IMG/VR virus record: IMGVR_UViG_3300030419_003362 | Coordinates: 1-46,994 of that record | Length of the DNA: 46,994 bases | Strand: one strand, 5' to 3' | DNA from: a virus | In this document: one piece after another, positions 33,100 to 41,921 of the stretch | How the letters are laid out: the number at the start of each line of letters is the position of its first letter | Numbering within the stretch: the first letter of the stretch is position 1 | Notes under the pieces: model-generated | What the model saw: only the letters and a program-made list of their open reading frames with translations | Database searches by the model: none | Told to the model about the DNA's origin: nothing | Translations under genes and position numbers: made by a program

Positions 33100-33873
33100 A
33101 TGCTTTGTACAGTAATGGTTCCCACCAGAGGAAGAGTGAAATATTTAAGTAAGATGCTAGAAACAGTTTTCACTTCAGTTTTTGATCCTAGTTGTATTGA
33201 AATTATTTTTAGATGTGATGAAGATGATGTAGATACTCAAAATTTTCTAAAAGATAAATTGACAGATAATGTCCGGATGATTGTTGGACCAAGATATGGT
33301 GGATATGGTGAACTTCATAGATTCTATAATGAAATAGCAGAAGAGGCTACAGGAACATGGTTGTTGTTGGCAAATGATGATATGGTTTTCAACAAAACAG
33401 ATTGGGACATAGAATTAAAAAAGATTGATGAAGTTTGTTTCTTGGCTCCAAAAGTTATTCTTGGTGGAAATGTGCTACCGGCCGAGACAGGAAATACATT
33501 TCCTATGATGCACAAAAAAATACAAGAAACATTAGGACACTTTTCTAAATGTTTTTTAAATGATTGTTATGTTTGTCACTTAGGAAAAGCAGTAAACGGA
33601 GAGAGATATGCTCCGTTCATAGAAATAGATCATTTTAGATATGAACTAGAAGATCAAATTACTGCCGAAGCCGCAGTATATACACAAGCCTCTTATGATG
33701 TATGCGAACAAGAATATATTCATAAAGATGTAGAAACTTTACTAAACAACCTTCCAGAAATATTTCCTATTAAATATACAGAAGAAGATGGGTATTGGAT
33801 TTCTGAAAAAGGAGATAAGTTTAAAAGACTAGTTGATCCTTCGGGTGATTTTATTTATGTTCCAGAAAATTGA
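33100..33873 (+). CDS. GT2-like glycosyltransferase
   Basis: 257 aa. TVMVPTRGRVKYLSKML (residues 4-20) is the GT2/GT-A opening strand and turn, then IIFRCDEDD, and WLLLANDDMVF with Asp93-Asp94 at the metal position. The C-terminal half carries a CFLNDCYVCHLGKA stretch. This gene starts a more AT-rich sub-block of the locus (many AAA, AGA, TTA codons) compared with the genes before it. Donor and acceptor unknown. Confidence 0.78.
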   Translation: MLCTVMVPTRGRVKYLSKMLETVFTSVFDPSCIEIIFRCDEDDVDTQNFLKDKLTDNVRMIVGPRYGGYGELHRFYNEIAEEATGTWLLLANDDMVFNKTDWDIELKKIDEVCFLAPKVILGGNVLPAETGNTFPMMHKKIQETLGHFSKCFLNDCYVCHLGKAVNGERYAPFIEIDHFRYELEDQITAEAAVYTQASYDVCEQEYIHKDVETLLNNLPEIFPIKYTEEDGYWISEKGDKFKRLVDPSGDFIYVPEN

Positions 33874-33884
33874 AAGGAAATAAA

Positions 33885-35150
33885 ATGAAAATAGGATTTA
33901 TGGGATTAGGAAAATTAGGTTTACCGTGTGCCTTATCAATTGATGAAAAGGGACATGATGTATATGGTTATGACATCGACCCTAGTGTAGAAACAATTTT
34001 AGAAACAAAGGAACTTCCTTATAGAGAAGAAGGCGCGCCAGAACTTCTACAAAATCACAACATTAACTTTTGTGATGTAGAGAATATGGTGAAGAACTCG
34101 GACATTATTTTTGTTCCAATTCAAACACCACACGACCCTTACTTTGAAGGAACTACTAGACTTCCTGACGAGAGAGTAGATTTTGATTACACTTATCTTA
34201 AATCTGGTCTAAAGACTCTATCTGAAGAGATTGATAGACAAGGAAATGAAAAGATTGTAATCATCATTTCCACTGTTCTTCCAGGCACTGTACGCAGAGA
34301 AATTAAACCAATTCTTAGTAGTTTGATTAAGTTGTGTTATAACCCATTTTTCATTGCGATGGGAACAACGATTAATGATTTTGTAAATCCTGAATTTGTT
34401 CTCTTCGGTGTTGATGATAAGGATGCATATGAGGCAGCAAAAGAATTTTATGCTACTATTCACGATAGACCAGTATATGAATGCACCATCGAAGAGGCAG
34501 AAATGATTAAGGTTTCATACAACACTTATATTACTATGAAAATTAATCTCGCAAATGTTATCATGGAAGCATCACACAAACTTGATAATGTTAACTGTGA
34601 CAATGTTATGAAGGGTATGTTCCTTGCCAAAGAGAGACTCATTAGCACCAAATATCTGTTGGGTGGAATGGGAGACGGCGGCGGTTGTCACCCCAGAGAC
34701 AACATCGCTTTATCATGGATGGCACAGGAATTGAATCTTAGTTACGACTGGTATGAGGGTATGATGATTTGTAGAGAACACCAAACAGAATGGCTAGCAG
34801 ATTTAATTTTACAAAAGACAGAAGAGAGTGGTCTAAATCCTATTATTCTAGGAAAGTGTTTCAAGAAAGAAACAAATCTTACTGTGGGAAGTCCCTCTAT
34901 TCTTCTTAAAAATATTCTATTAGAAACTATTAATTCAGTTGAAATGTTTGATCCTTGGATTGATGAAGGTGAACCACCATTAGAAAATTCAGCAGTATTT
35001 TTCATAGGAACGAATCATGATAAGTTCTTGGATTATAAATTCCCAGAAGGTTCTATTGTAATTGATCCTTGGAGAATGATGTCAGAACAAGATGGTGTGG
35101 AGTATATTTATGTTGGAGATAGCACAAGAAAAAAACATGCTAAGACCTGA
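33885..35150 (+). CDS. Nucleotide-sugar dehydrogenase (UDP-glucose/GDP-mannose family)
   Basis: 421 aa. N-terminal NAD-binding FMGLGKLGLPCA (5-16) and YGYDIDP (27-33), TPHDPYFEG, the central SYNTYITMKINLANVI, and the catalytic region GGMGDGGGCHPRDN with predicted nucleophile Cys268. The usual family text is GGSCFPKD; here it is GGCHPRD, so the Cys is kept but the flanking residues differ. Oxidises the C6 alcohol of a UDP- or GDP-sugar to the uronic acid in two NAD+-dependent steps. Start at ATG 33885, not the TTG 15 bases earlier. Overlaps the next gene by 14 bases. Confidence 0.9.
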   Translation: MKIGFMGLGKLGLPCALSIDEKGHDVYGYDIDPSVETILETKELPYREEGAPELLQNHNINFCDVENMVKNSDIIFVPIQTPHDPYFEGTTRLPDERVDFDYTYLKSGLKTLSEEIDRQGNEKIVIIISTVLPGTVRREIKPILSSLIKLCYNPFFIAMGTTINDFVNPEFVLFGVDDKDAYEAAKEFYATIHDRPVYECTIEEAEMIKVSYNTYITMKINLANVIMEASHKLDNVNCDNVMKGMFLAKERLISTKYLLGGMGDGGGCHPRDNIALSWMAQELNLSYDWYEGMMICREHQTEWLADLILQKTEESGLNPIILGKCFKKETNLTVGSPSILLKNILLETINSVEMFDPWIDEGEPPLENSAVFFIGTNHDKFLDYKFPEGSIVIDPWRMMSEQDGVEYIYVGDSTRKKHAKT

Positions 35151-35994
35151 ACCGTCTTATCCTGTATATCCACCATACCATACTGGAAAGTATTTGGAAG
35201 AATACTTCTTTGATTTTTATCAAAGGAACATTGATCGTTTTGGAAAGCGTGAATATATTCCTGTTTACTGGACGAACTGCTATGTCAATGGTGTACAGGA
35301 AGGATGGGGGAATAGAGTTGATTTCATTGAAATGCAGAAAGAGTTGAATACACTCGATCCCGATGGATCTTATTTTACAGTGTGTCAGCATGATGATGCA
35401 CCAATGCACCAACTTCCAAGCGATACTGTTGTATTTTCTGCTGGAGGAAATGTAGTAGGATCAAACACAATTCCAATTCCATTGATTTGTGGAAAATTAG
35501 CACCACAAGAGAAACAAGAAAGGAAATACTTGGCATCATTTGTTGGATCTACTACACATGATATTAGAAATCAAATGGTAGATTCCCTTAGTGGTTATTC
35601 TGATATTTACATCTCCACTAAAGGATGGGATCCGAAGGTTAAATATAATCAACTAGAAGATTTTGTTTCTGCATCCACTCAAAGTAAATTTGTGTTATGT
35701 CCAAGAGGTTATGGTGCTTCTAGTTTCAGATTATATGAGGCTATGCAATTAGACGCCGTTCCTGTGTATATTAGTGATAGATTTTGGTTGCCTTGGACCC
35801 ACGAATTAAACTGGGATGAATTTAGTGTATTGATAAAACAAGAACAAATTCCCAATCTACATTCCATATTAGAATCAATTGATGATGAAAAGTACGAAAA
35901 AATGAAAATGAAGATAAAAGAAATATATGAAAATTACTTTACATTGGAAGGCACATGTAATAAAATATTACAAATGTTGGAGATGGAAAAATGA
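35137..35994 (+). CDS. Exostosin-type (GT47-like) glycosyltransferase
   Basis: 285 aa. FVGSTTHDIRNQM (about residues 137-149), FVLCPRGYGASSFRLYEAMQ (about 186-205) with the exostosin signature PRG(Y)GxxxxRLxEA and VPVYISDRFWLPW (about 209-221) are clear. Exostosin-like enzymes transfer a glucuronic or other sugar residue to a growing glycan, and a nucleotide-sugar dehydrogenase that could make its uronic acid donor lies just upstream. Start taken as ATG 35137; an in-frame ATG at 35092 lies well inside the preceding gene. The ribosome site is weak. Confidence 0.86.
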   Translation: MLRPEPSYPVYPPYHTGKYLEEYFFDFYQRNIDRFGKREYIPVYWTNCYVNGVQEGWGNRVDFIEMQKELNTLDPDGSYFTVCQHDDAPMHQLPSDTVVFSAGGNVVGSNTIPIPLICGKLAPQEKQERKYLASFVGSTTHDIRNQMVDSLSGYSDIYISTKGWDPKVKYNQLEDFVSASTQSKFVLCPRGYGASSFRLYEAMQLDAVPVYISDRFWLPWTHELNWDEFSVLIKQEQIPNLHSILESIDDEKYEKMKMKIKEIYENYFTLEGTCNKILQMLEMEK

Positions 35995-36875
35995 AAGCAC
36001 TTGTAACTGGTGGAGCAGGATTTATTGGAAGTAATTTGGTGGATGAATTAATCAACCAAGACTACGAAGTGGTTTGTTTGGATAAAAATAAAAATGGCTA
36101 CTGGAACAAACATGCGGATAATCATATTGGTGATGTTTGTGATATTTCTTTAGTTTCCAAATTGATGTCCGGTGTTGATTATGTTTTTCATTTAGCCGCT
36201 GATGTGAAGATAGGAGAATGTATCGATAATCCTATTCATTGCTATCAGAATAATGTAGTGGGAACCGCTACAGTATTACAAGCAGCCAGATTAAGTAGAG
36301 TTAAGAAGTTTATATTCTCGTCTACCTCTGCAATCTACAAGTCTGGTTGGAGAATTTTTACGGAAGGTTCTCCAGAAGAACCCGTAAATCCATATTCTTC
36401 TTCTAAAAAATGTGGAGAAGAAATGTGCAAAATATATTCTGACTTATATGATTTAAACACAGTGTGTTTGAGATATTTTAATGTTTATGGTCCAAGACAG
36501 CACACAAAGGGTCAGTATGCTCCTGTTATCGGTGTGTTTACCAGGCAGAGGGATGAAAATAAACCACTGACTATCGTAGGGGATGGGGAACAAACTAGAG
36601 ATTTTGTTCATGTTGGAGATGTTGCCAAAGCAAACATATCTGTCGCAGAAAAATGTGATACCACAGCAGAAGTATATAATGTTGGAACAGGTGAAGAATA
36701 TTCTGTTCAGCAAATAGCAGATATGATATGTCCAGTGCAAACATACATAGATCAAAGACCTGGTGAATTAAAATATTCAAGAGCGAACATATTTAAAATA
36801 AAAAAGGATGTTGGGTGGGAATCATCCATAAATTTGAAAGATTGGTTAGGACAATCAAAGGAGATTATAGTATGA
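35991..36875 (+). CDS. NAD-dependent sugar-nucleotide epimerase/dehydratase
   Basis: 294 aa extended SDR. Nucleotide-binding VTGGAGFIGSNLV at 5-17, FHLAADVKIGECIDNP (about 66-81), SSTSAIY around Ser113, and YSSSK with catalytic Tyr135 and Lys139; RYFNVYGPRQ (about 161-170) and QTRDFVHVGDVA (about 205-216) are standard for GalE/WcaG/UDP-glucuronate epimerases. With the adjacent dehydrogenase it could interconvert a UDP-hexose or hexuronic acid. ATGA-coupled to both neighbours. Confidence 0.9.
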   Translation: MKALVTGGAGFIGSNLVDELINQDYEVVCLDKNKNGYWNKHADNHIGDVCDISLVSKLMSGVDYVFHLAADVKIGECIDNPIHCYQNNVVGTATVLQAARLSRVKKFIFSSTSAIYKSGWRIFTEGSPEEPVNPYSSSKKCGEEMCKIYSDLYDLNTVCLRYFNVYGPRQHTKGQYAPVIGVFTRQRDENKPLTIVGDGEQTRDFVHVGDVAKANISVAEKCDTTAEVYNVGTGEEYSVQQIADMICPVQTYIDQRPGELKYSRANIFKIKKDVGWESSINLKDWLGQSKEIIV

Positions 36876-37594
36876 ATTCATTGATCATTCATCACCATGC
36901 AGGACTTGGAGATCACTTCATGTGCAATGGTGTGGTAAATTACATAGTTGATTCCACCGACTTTGATTATTATTATGTTTTAACAAAAGAAAGAAATTAT
37001 AAAACTGTTTCTGAAATGTATTCATACAGTGACAAAATAAGAACTCTTCCTTTTAGTGATGAAATTGAAGGCACAATACAACAGAGATTACCGGTGAATG
37101 GAAGATACATTCAAATTGGATTTGGTTATCTGGAAAATTATATGAGAGAAAATCCTGATAAAGATTTTTCATATGCATTTTATGATCAATTTGATTTGCC
37201 TTCTTCGGACAAATGGGACAGATTCAAAATACAAAGAAATGAAATTGAAGAAAATAAGATATATGAACAATTAGTTGGTGATAATGAAGAATATATTTTT
37301 GTGCATGATGAATCTTCTGTTGGAAAATATGATTTTAATATAGACAACGAATTGAAAATAATTAAACCAAAACCAGGCATAACAAACAACATAACACATT
37401 TTCTAAAGGTAATAGAAAATGCAAAGGAAGTTCATTGTTTGGATAGTAGTTTTATTAGTATGATTGACTTGGAACTTACTAGAGAAAATTTATTTGCACA
37501 CAATGTAAAAACAATTGAAGAGGGTGGTTCTGGTTCATTCCCCTACTTCAAAAATTCATGGAGAGTGATTAATTATGAAAAAGAAAACGCCTAA
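36872..37594 (+). CDS. GT9-like glycosyltransferase-type protein
   Basis: 240 aa from ATG 36872, which overlaps the preceding stop. IIHHHAGLGDHFMCNGVV (about residues 4-21) is the GLGD type of opening seen in heptosyltransferase-like (GT9/GT-B) proteins, and a VHCLDSSFISMIDL segment (about 189-202) resembles the C-terminal donor side of that fold. The protein is shorter than GT9 enzymes (about 330 aa), so it may be a reduced form. Specificity unknown. Confidence 0.68.
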   Translation: MNSLIIHHHAGLGDHFMCNGVVNYIVDSTDFDYYYVLTKERNYKTVSEMYSYSDKIRTLPFSDEIEGTIQQRLPVNGRYIQIGFGYLENYMRENPDKDFSYAFYDQFDLPSSDKWDRFKIQRNEIEENKIYEQLVGDNEEYIFVHDESSVGKYDFNIDNELKIIKPKPGITNNITHFLKVIENAKEVHCLDSSFISMIDLELTRENLFAHNVKTIEEGGSGSFPYFKNSWRVINYEKENA

Positions 37595-38870
37595 AGATAA
37601 AACAATTACACTCTGCATGATCGTAAAAGACGAGACTCATATCATTAAAGAATGTCTTGAGTCTATGTTGCCTTATATTGATCGGTATGATATTACTGAT
37701 ACAGGATCAACAGACGGAACACCAGAATTAATTAAAGAGTTCATGGATGAACATGGAGTGCCTGGAGAAGTATATCTTTCTGATTGGAAGGGTTTCGGAG
37801 ATTCCGGTGGGAAGATGGGTTCCAGAACAGAGTCTTTGAGGAATTGTGACGGTAAAGCAGATTATGCATGGGTAATTGATGCAGATGATTATGTGAGTGG
37901 AGATTTCAAATTTCCTGAAGTCATGGACGCAGATTCTTATAGTTTAAGAATTGGAAGAGAGGATTTTGTTTGGTGGAGAAATCAAATATTCAGAACCGGA
38001 ATTGGTTGGTCTTATGTTGGAGTTCTTCACGAATATGCAGAGTGTAAGGGCATAAGTAATCCACCAAACGTAGTAAGGATTATAGGAAATTACAATATTT
38101 CTGCAAGAACCTTGGGTGCAAGAAACGTAGGTATCACCACAGAGGAAAAATATTCAAGAGACGCAGAAAATTTAGAAGAAGCATTAAAAGAAGAACCCAA
38201 CAACTCTCGTTATCAATTCTATCTTGCTCAATCATATTTTGATTCTCAACAATATGAAAAGTCTTTAGAAGCATATCTTAAGAGAGCAGAAATGGGTGGT
38301 TGGGAAGAAGAGATATTTTATTCTCTTTACAGAGCAGCGATGATTAAAGCATTGCTTGATAAATCATGGCCAGAAATTCAACAACAGTTTCTGGATGCAT
38401 ATAACTTTAGACCGATTCGTGCAGAACCATTATATCAAATTGCAAGAATATACAGACAGGTTCATGATCAACCAAGACTTGGATATATTTTCGCAAAAAT
38501 GGCACTAGAGATACCATATCCGAAGGATGATATTCTATTCATTAGTGACGAGGTATATAAATATCAAATTTTAGATGAGATCGGAGCCACCGCTTTTTAT
38601 GCAGGAAAACCACATGTTGGTTATCATGCTTGCAAGAGGTTGGTTGAGGAGAATCTTGTTCCCGAAGATCATAAACAAAGAGTGGTTGAAAATCTACAAC
38701 AATATGAAAAGGTAGTACAGCAGATTCATGTTCAAAATGCTCAGGAAGAAATTCAAATGAAAATTCAGGAAGAGGAAAGAAAGAGACAAGAGAAGATAGA
38801 AAAGAGAAACACTCCAAAGAAAAGCACAAAGCACAATCAAGCAAATAAGAAAAAGAAGAAGAAGAGATAA
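37575..38870 (+). CDS. GT2 glycosyltransferase with TPR-like region and lysine-rich tail
   Basis: 431 aa. GT2 opening ITLCMIVKDETHIIKECLES (about residues 10-29), TDTGSTDGT and WVIDADDYV with Asp102, Asp104 and Asp105. Residues about 195-380 are helical repeats of the tetratricopeptide kind (AQSYFDSQQYEKSLEAYLKR), and the last 45 residues are highly charged and end KKKKKKR. This is the layout of TPR-glycosyltransferases that glycosylate proteins or wall polymers. It ends the glycan locus; the fibre genes start 40 bases later, which makes fibre glycosylation worth considering. Confidence 0.83.
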   Translation: MKKKTPKDKTITLCMIVKDETHIIKECLESMLPYIDRYDITDTGSTDGTPELIKEFMDEHGVPGEVYLSDWKGFGDSGGKMGSRTESLRNCDGKADYAWVIDADDYVSGDFKFPEVMDADSYSLRIGREDFVWWRNQIFRTGIGWSYVGVLHEYAECKGISNPPNVVRIIGNYNISARTLGARNVGITTEEKYSRDAENLEEALKEEPNNSRYQFYLAQSYFDSQQYEKSLEAYLKRAEMGGWEEEIFYSLYRAAMIKALLDKSWPEIQQQFLDAYNFRPIRAEPLYQIARIYRQVHDQPRLGYIFAKMALEIPYPKDDILFISDEVYKYQILDEIGATAFYAGKPHVGYHACKRLVEENLVPEDHKQRVVENLQQYEKVVQQIHVQNAQEEIQMKIQEEERKRQEKIEKRNTPKKSTKHNQANKKKKKKR

Positions 38871-38909
38871 TTTTACATACATATAGTAGGTAATTTTGGA
38901 GTTTTTCTT

Positions 38910-39329
38910 ATGTCAGCAAACCATGATATTGTCTCAAATCAGGGAGAGACCTTAAATCTTCACATTCTATACACAGATTCAGATGATTCTGGTGTGGACT
39001 TATCTTCGTATGAAGCAGAAATGAATGTTAGAAGATCATCGTTGAGTGGTGAAAAACTATTACATTTGTATAGTGGAACGACTGTTGGAATTACTGCGGG
39101 TATAACTGGATCTACAGGTGGTTTAACGGGTGGTATATTCTTAAACCGAAATGTTGGAAATTCTGGAAGTCAAACGGGAGGAATACTTATCATTGCAGGA
39201 TCTACTGCTTCCTCTTTGGTTCCCGGTGGTATTCATTTTTATGATCTGGAGATAAAGTATACTCCCACTGGGACAACTACTAGATTGCTAGATGGTAGAT
39301 TTGAACATTCTAAAGAGGTAACCAGATGA
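38910..39329 (+). CDS. Small virion/fibre-associated protein, Gly-Thr-rich
   Basis: 139 aa with an N-terminal beta-rich segment (ETLNLHILYTDSDDSGVDLS) and a Gly/Thr/Ser-rich middle (GITAGITGSTGGLTGGIFL, about residues 60-78), then IKYTPTGTTTRLLDGRFEHS. This is the pattern of T4-like marine phage baseplate or fibre-hinge proteins; no exact family is claimed. GGAG lies in the leader before the ATG. It is followed by an ATGA-coupled small gene and the collagen-like fibre gene. Confidence 0.68.
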   Translation: MSANHDIVSNQGETLNLHILYTDSDDSGVDLSSYEAEMNVRRSSLSGEKLLHLYSGTTVGITAGITGSTGGLTGGIFLNRNVGNSGSQTGGILIIAGSTASSLVPGGIHFYDLEIKYTPTGTTTRLLDGRFEHSKEVTR

Positions 39330-39466
39330 AACTGAAAATAACCAAAACTGATATTACAAAAAAATCATCTAGAATTTTAAGTGTGAAACATTCCAGTGCT
39401 AATAGTTACAGTGTTTTATCTTTGACTCTTAAGAAGAAAGATATAACTAAAACTGTTTTTATATGA
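39326..39466 (+). CDS. Small 46-residue hypothetical protein
   Basis: Begins at ATG 39326, overlapping the previous stop (ATGA), and ends at TGA 39464-39466. Sequence is Lys/Ser/Thr-rich ([16 protein letters not shown] then [14 protein letters not shown]). It is the only open frame of the 149-base gap before the collagen-like gene. Coupling to the previous stop supports translation; no homologue is recognised, so it may be spurious. Confidence 0.5.
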   Translation: MKLKITKTDITKKSSRILSVKHSSANSYSVLSLTLKKKDITKTVFI

Positions 39467-39478
39467 TAGGGTTTATTT

Positions 39479-40546
39479 ATGTCAAAGTTGAAGAGATTCA
39501 ACCAATTTAAAAATAAACCAGAAGAAGTTTTAGAGGATGACTCATCTGCTAGTCTTCTTTCTGAAGAAGTAAAACAAGAAATATTTTCTAGAATCCGAGA
39601 TAGAAAATTTTCTGAAGATGTCGTACAAGAAAATTTATCAAATAGCCCTACAATAATCCCAGGTCCAAAAGGAGAGAGGGGAGATAATGGAATCCCCGGA
39701 ATTCGTGGAGAGAGGGGAGAAAGAGGATTACAAGGAATCCAAGGAGAACAAGGTCCACAAGGTGAACCCGGAGAACAAGGAATCCAAGGAGAACAAGGTC
39801 CACAAGGTGAAGTTGGACCACAAGGTGAAGTTGGACCGCAGGGATCACAAGGTGAACAAGGATTTAAGGGCGAGCAAGGAGAACAAGGTCCACAAGGTGA
39901 AGTTGGACCACAAGGACCACAAGGTCTACAAGGCGAACAAGGTCCGCAAGGTATACAAGGAATTCCCGGCGAACAAGGTCTTCAGGGCGAACAGGGATTA
40001 CAGGGTAAAATTGGTCCAAAGGGCGAAAAAGGATTAAAGGGAAACAAGGGAGATAAAGGCTCACCGGGTAAAGCAGGAGTTAAGGGTCCGAAAGGCGACA
40101 AAGGCGAAAAGGGAGACAAGGGTGATCAAGGAGAAGAGGGTGATAGTGGAATTGCAATTGCACAGTTTCCACTCAAGTATGATGAAACCACAAAAAGAAT
40201 TAGTGTAGATACGAAGGTTCTACAGAAGATGCTTAGTGTTCCTCCCGCACAAGCACAACAAATAGACTGGGTTGCACTTGCAGGTGGCGGTGCTGTTGGA
40301 ATTCGTGATGAAAATGCAATGGTTATAAAATCAGTGAGTGATTTAAATTTCAAAGGAAATGGTGTGACAGTGACTCGTCAAGGAAAAGATGTTGATTTGA
40401 CATTTACTGATACAGGTACGTTTACCGAATCAGATGATCCACCCTCAAATCCGTCAAATGGTGATAGATGGCATGAAACAGACACCGCAAAATTATTCAC
40501 TTATGTTACTACTGAGAGTGGTGTATCTGCTTGGGTGGAATTTTGA
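39479..40546 (+). CDS. Collagen-like fibre protein with C-terminal WVEF module
   Basis: 355 aa. Residues 1-61 are a charged, helical N-terminus; residues 62-223 are 54 uninterrupted Gly-X-Y triplets; residues 224-355 are a globular end. The triplet part changes character along its length: GEQ/GPQ/GIQ in the first two thirds, then GDK/GEK/GPK. The final segment [17 protein letters not shown] then AWVEF matches other window proteins ending at 16604 and 42170. Collagen-like triple helices are used as stiff rods in phage fibres; a long flexible tail fibre is the likely role. Confidence 0.85.
   Translation: MSKLKRFNQFKNKPEEVLEDDSSASLLSEEVKQEIFSRIRDRKFSEDVVQENLSNSPTIIPGPKGERGDNGIPGIRGERGERGLQGIQGEQGPQGEPGEQGIQGEQGPQGEVGPQGEVGPQGSQGEQGFKGEQGEQGPQGEVGPQGPQGLQGEQGPQGIQGIPGEQGLQGEQGLQGKIGPKGEKGLKGNKGDKGSPGKAGVKGPKGDKGEKGDKGDQGEEGDSGIAIAQFPLKYDETTKRISVDTKVLQKMLSVPPAQAQQIDWVALAGGGAVGIRDENAMVIKSVSDLNFKGNGVTVTRQGKDVDLTFTDTGTFTESDDPPSNPSNGDRWHETDTAKLFTYVTTESGVSAWVEF
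39662..40147 (+). repeat. Degenerate collagen-type Gly-X-Y coding repeat
   Basis: 486 bases coding 54 consecutive Gly-X-Y triplets, with a 9-base period visible in the nucleotide sequence. Sub-units such as GGAGAACAAGGTCCACAAGG recur several times with small changes. It is inside the fibre gene, so it is a protein repeat and not an independent element, but it could vary in length by recombination. Confidence 0.9.
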
Positions 40547-40552
40547 TAAATA
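40545..40552 (+). promoter_or_regulatory. Late promoter-like box (GATAAATA) upstream of the 40571 fibre gene
   Basis: Seven of eight bases match TATAAATA, overlapping the stop codon of the collagen-like gene and lying 18 bases before the next ATG. Speculative; similar in placement to the box before gene 19. Confidence 0.35.
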
Positions 40553-40570
40553 GTGTAAAGGAAGATATGA

Positions 40571-41911
40571 ATGGCTAAATTTAACCCACCAACACCATCA
40601 TCCACAGGTGAAACATACACCTTCAACGGAATTGTATGGGAAGCAAAAAGCACAGATCCTCCAGTTTGGGAAAAGAGTTCTGCTACAGAGACAGGCAACA
40701 CCGAAGGAACAACTGGCGGTATTGCTTATTATGACGGCAAGAGCAGTATTATCAAAGGTGCGTTGAATGCATTCTATGATGAAACCAACGAAAGAGTCGG
40801 AATCGGAACATCTGGTCCTACTGAGTTATTAGATGTTCGTGGTGGTATCACTGCGAGTGGTAGATTATATGCTTTTCAAGGAATAACCAGTGGTGGTGAT
40901 ATGCATCTTGATGGTGATATCATCATGACAAATCAAGGTTCCATTAAAGTTGAGGGCAACAGTCAATCAATTTATATGCACGCTCATGGTGTTTCATTTG
41001 CTAATAACATAGCGTTTGCTGATGGAAGCACTCAAGGCTCTGCTTCTATTGAGTATTTTTCTAGACAAGAAGATGGAAACCCACTCCGTAACGGAAATCC
41101 AGAAGGTGCAATTTATAAAGGAATTGATATGTCTGCGTCAGACGCTGACGACATTTCAATATCACAACAATCTGCCGACACTGCTGGAGTTCCACAGAAA
41201 ACGGCAAAATATGTTTTTTCTATTGGTAATAATATTCCAAAGAAGGATGCTACAAATACATTTTCTCATGCACAAGGTAACATTTTCATTACAGAGATTG
41301 GAGCATCCAAATATGCGCCAGGAAATTCCACTGAAGTTTTCAAGGCCACGTTAGATCTTTCCACTTCAACTTATATTGGTGTGACAGGTGGTGTGATTAA
41401 TTATAAAATCCTAGGCAATGAAGTTCTAAAAGCAACCGACAACCTTATTCAATTTGGTAGTGGAATCTCTGCTGATATGGGAGTTACTTTTGGTGGAACG
41501 ATTAACTGTCAAGACCAAGAAGCAACAAGACCAAAACTGAAAGACTATTCTGAAACTTTCTATGATGTTGGTGATATAAATGCAAGCACAGCATTTGATT
41601 TTGAAAATGGAAATGTTCAAAAATGTAAAGTGACTGGTACTGATACAGGAAGTCAAATTGTTTTCAGTTTCACAAATCCACCTGCTGATGGTATCGCAGG
41701 AACCATGACAGTAATATTTGAAAATGGTCTTGCACACGGTGACATTGCATTTGCATCGGGGAATGGAACAAGTTTAGCACAACAGTTGGTTAAATGGCCA
41801 GGAGATAATGCACCAACTTTATCATCATCTGGATTTGATATCATAACATTCATGACTCATGATGCCGGGTTCAATGTTTACGGATTCGTCGGTGGATTAA
41901 ACTTCTCATAG
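40571..41911 (+). CDS. Tail fibre/baseplate-appended protein
   Basis: 446 aa. The N-terminus has the GETYTFNGIVWEAK motif (about residues 13-26), which resembles other fibre proteins in the window. The segment VGIGTSGPTELLDVRGGITASG (about 77-98) is a stereotyped beta-solenoid fibre repeat found in many phage fibres and other secreted proteins. The remainder is a beta-rich, Gly/Ser/Thr-rich region ending VYGFVGGLNFS. No peptidase S74 catalytic motif is seen. It shares the operon with the collagen-like and glycine-rich genes. Confidence 0.8.
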   Translation: MAKFNPPTPSSTGETYTFNGIVWEAKSTDPPVWEKSSATETGNTEGTTGGIAYYDGKSSIIKGALNAFYDETNERVGIGTSGPTELLDVRGGITASGRLYAFQGITSGGDMHLDGDIIMTNQGSIKVEGNSQSIYMHAHGVSFANNIAFADGSTQGSASIEYFSRQEDGNPLRNGNPEGAIYKGIDMSASDADDISISQQSADTAGVPQKTAKYVFSIGNNIPKKDATNTFSHAQGNIFITEIGASKYAPGNSTEVFKATLDLSTSTYIGVTGGVINYKILGNEVLKATDNLIQFGSGISADMGVTFGGTINCQDQEATRPKLKDYSETFYDVGDINASTAFDFENGNVQKCKVTGTDTGSQIVFSFTNPPADGIAGTMTVIFENGLAHGDIAFASGNGTSLAQQLVKWPGDNAPTLSSSGFDIITFMTHDAGFNVYGFVGGLNFS

Positions 41912-41921
41912 GAGGAATAAA

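Noticed and set aside
33885-35150. Loss of the active site in the nucleotide-sugar dehydrogenase because GGSCFPKD is not present
   Set aside because: The catalytic Cys268 is kept in GGCHPRD, and the other family segments are intact, so inactivation is not supported.
20465-38870. Glycan locus as a mobile element or integrated bacterial island
   Set aside because: No integrase, transposase, tRNA fragment or flanking direct repeat is visible; genes are coupled like the phage core, so only a difference in base use in part of the block hints at transfer.
39687-40037. 116-codon + strand frame within the collagen-like gene
   Set aside because: An out-of-frame reading of the Gly-X-Y repeat, giving repeated KENKVHKV-like text with no independent start signal.
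39662-40147. Possible CRISPR-like or tandem non-coding repeat
   Set aside because: The 9-base period is explained by Gly-X-Y codons; there are no spacer-and-repeat units.
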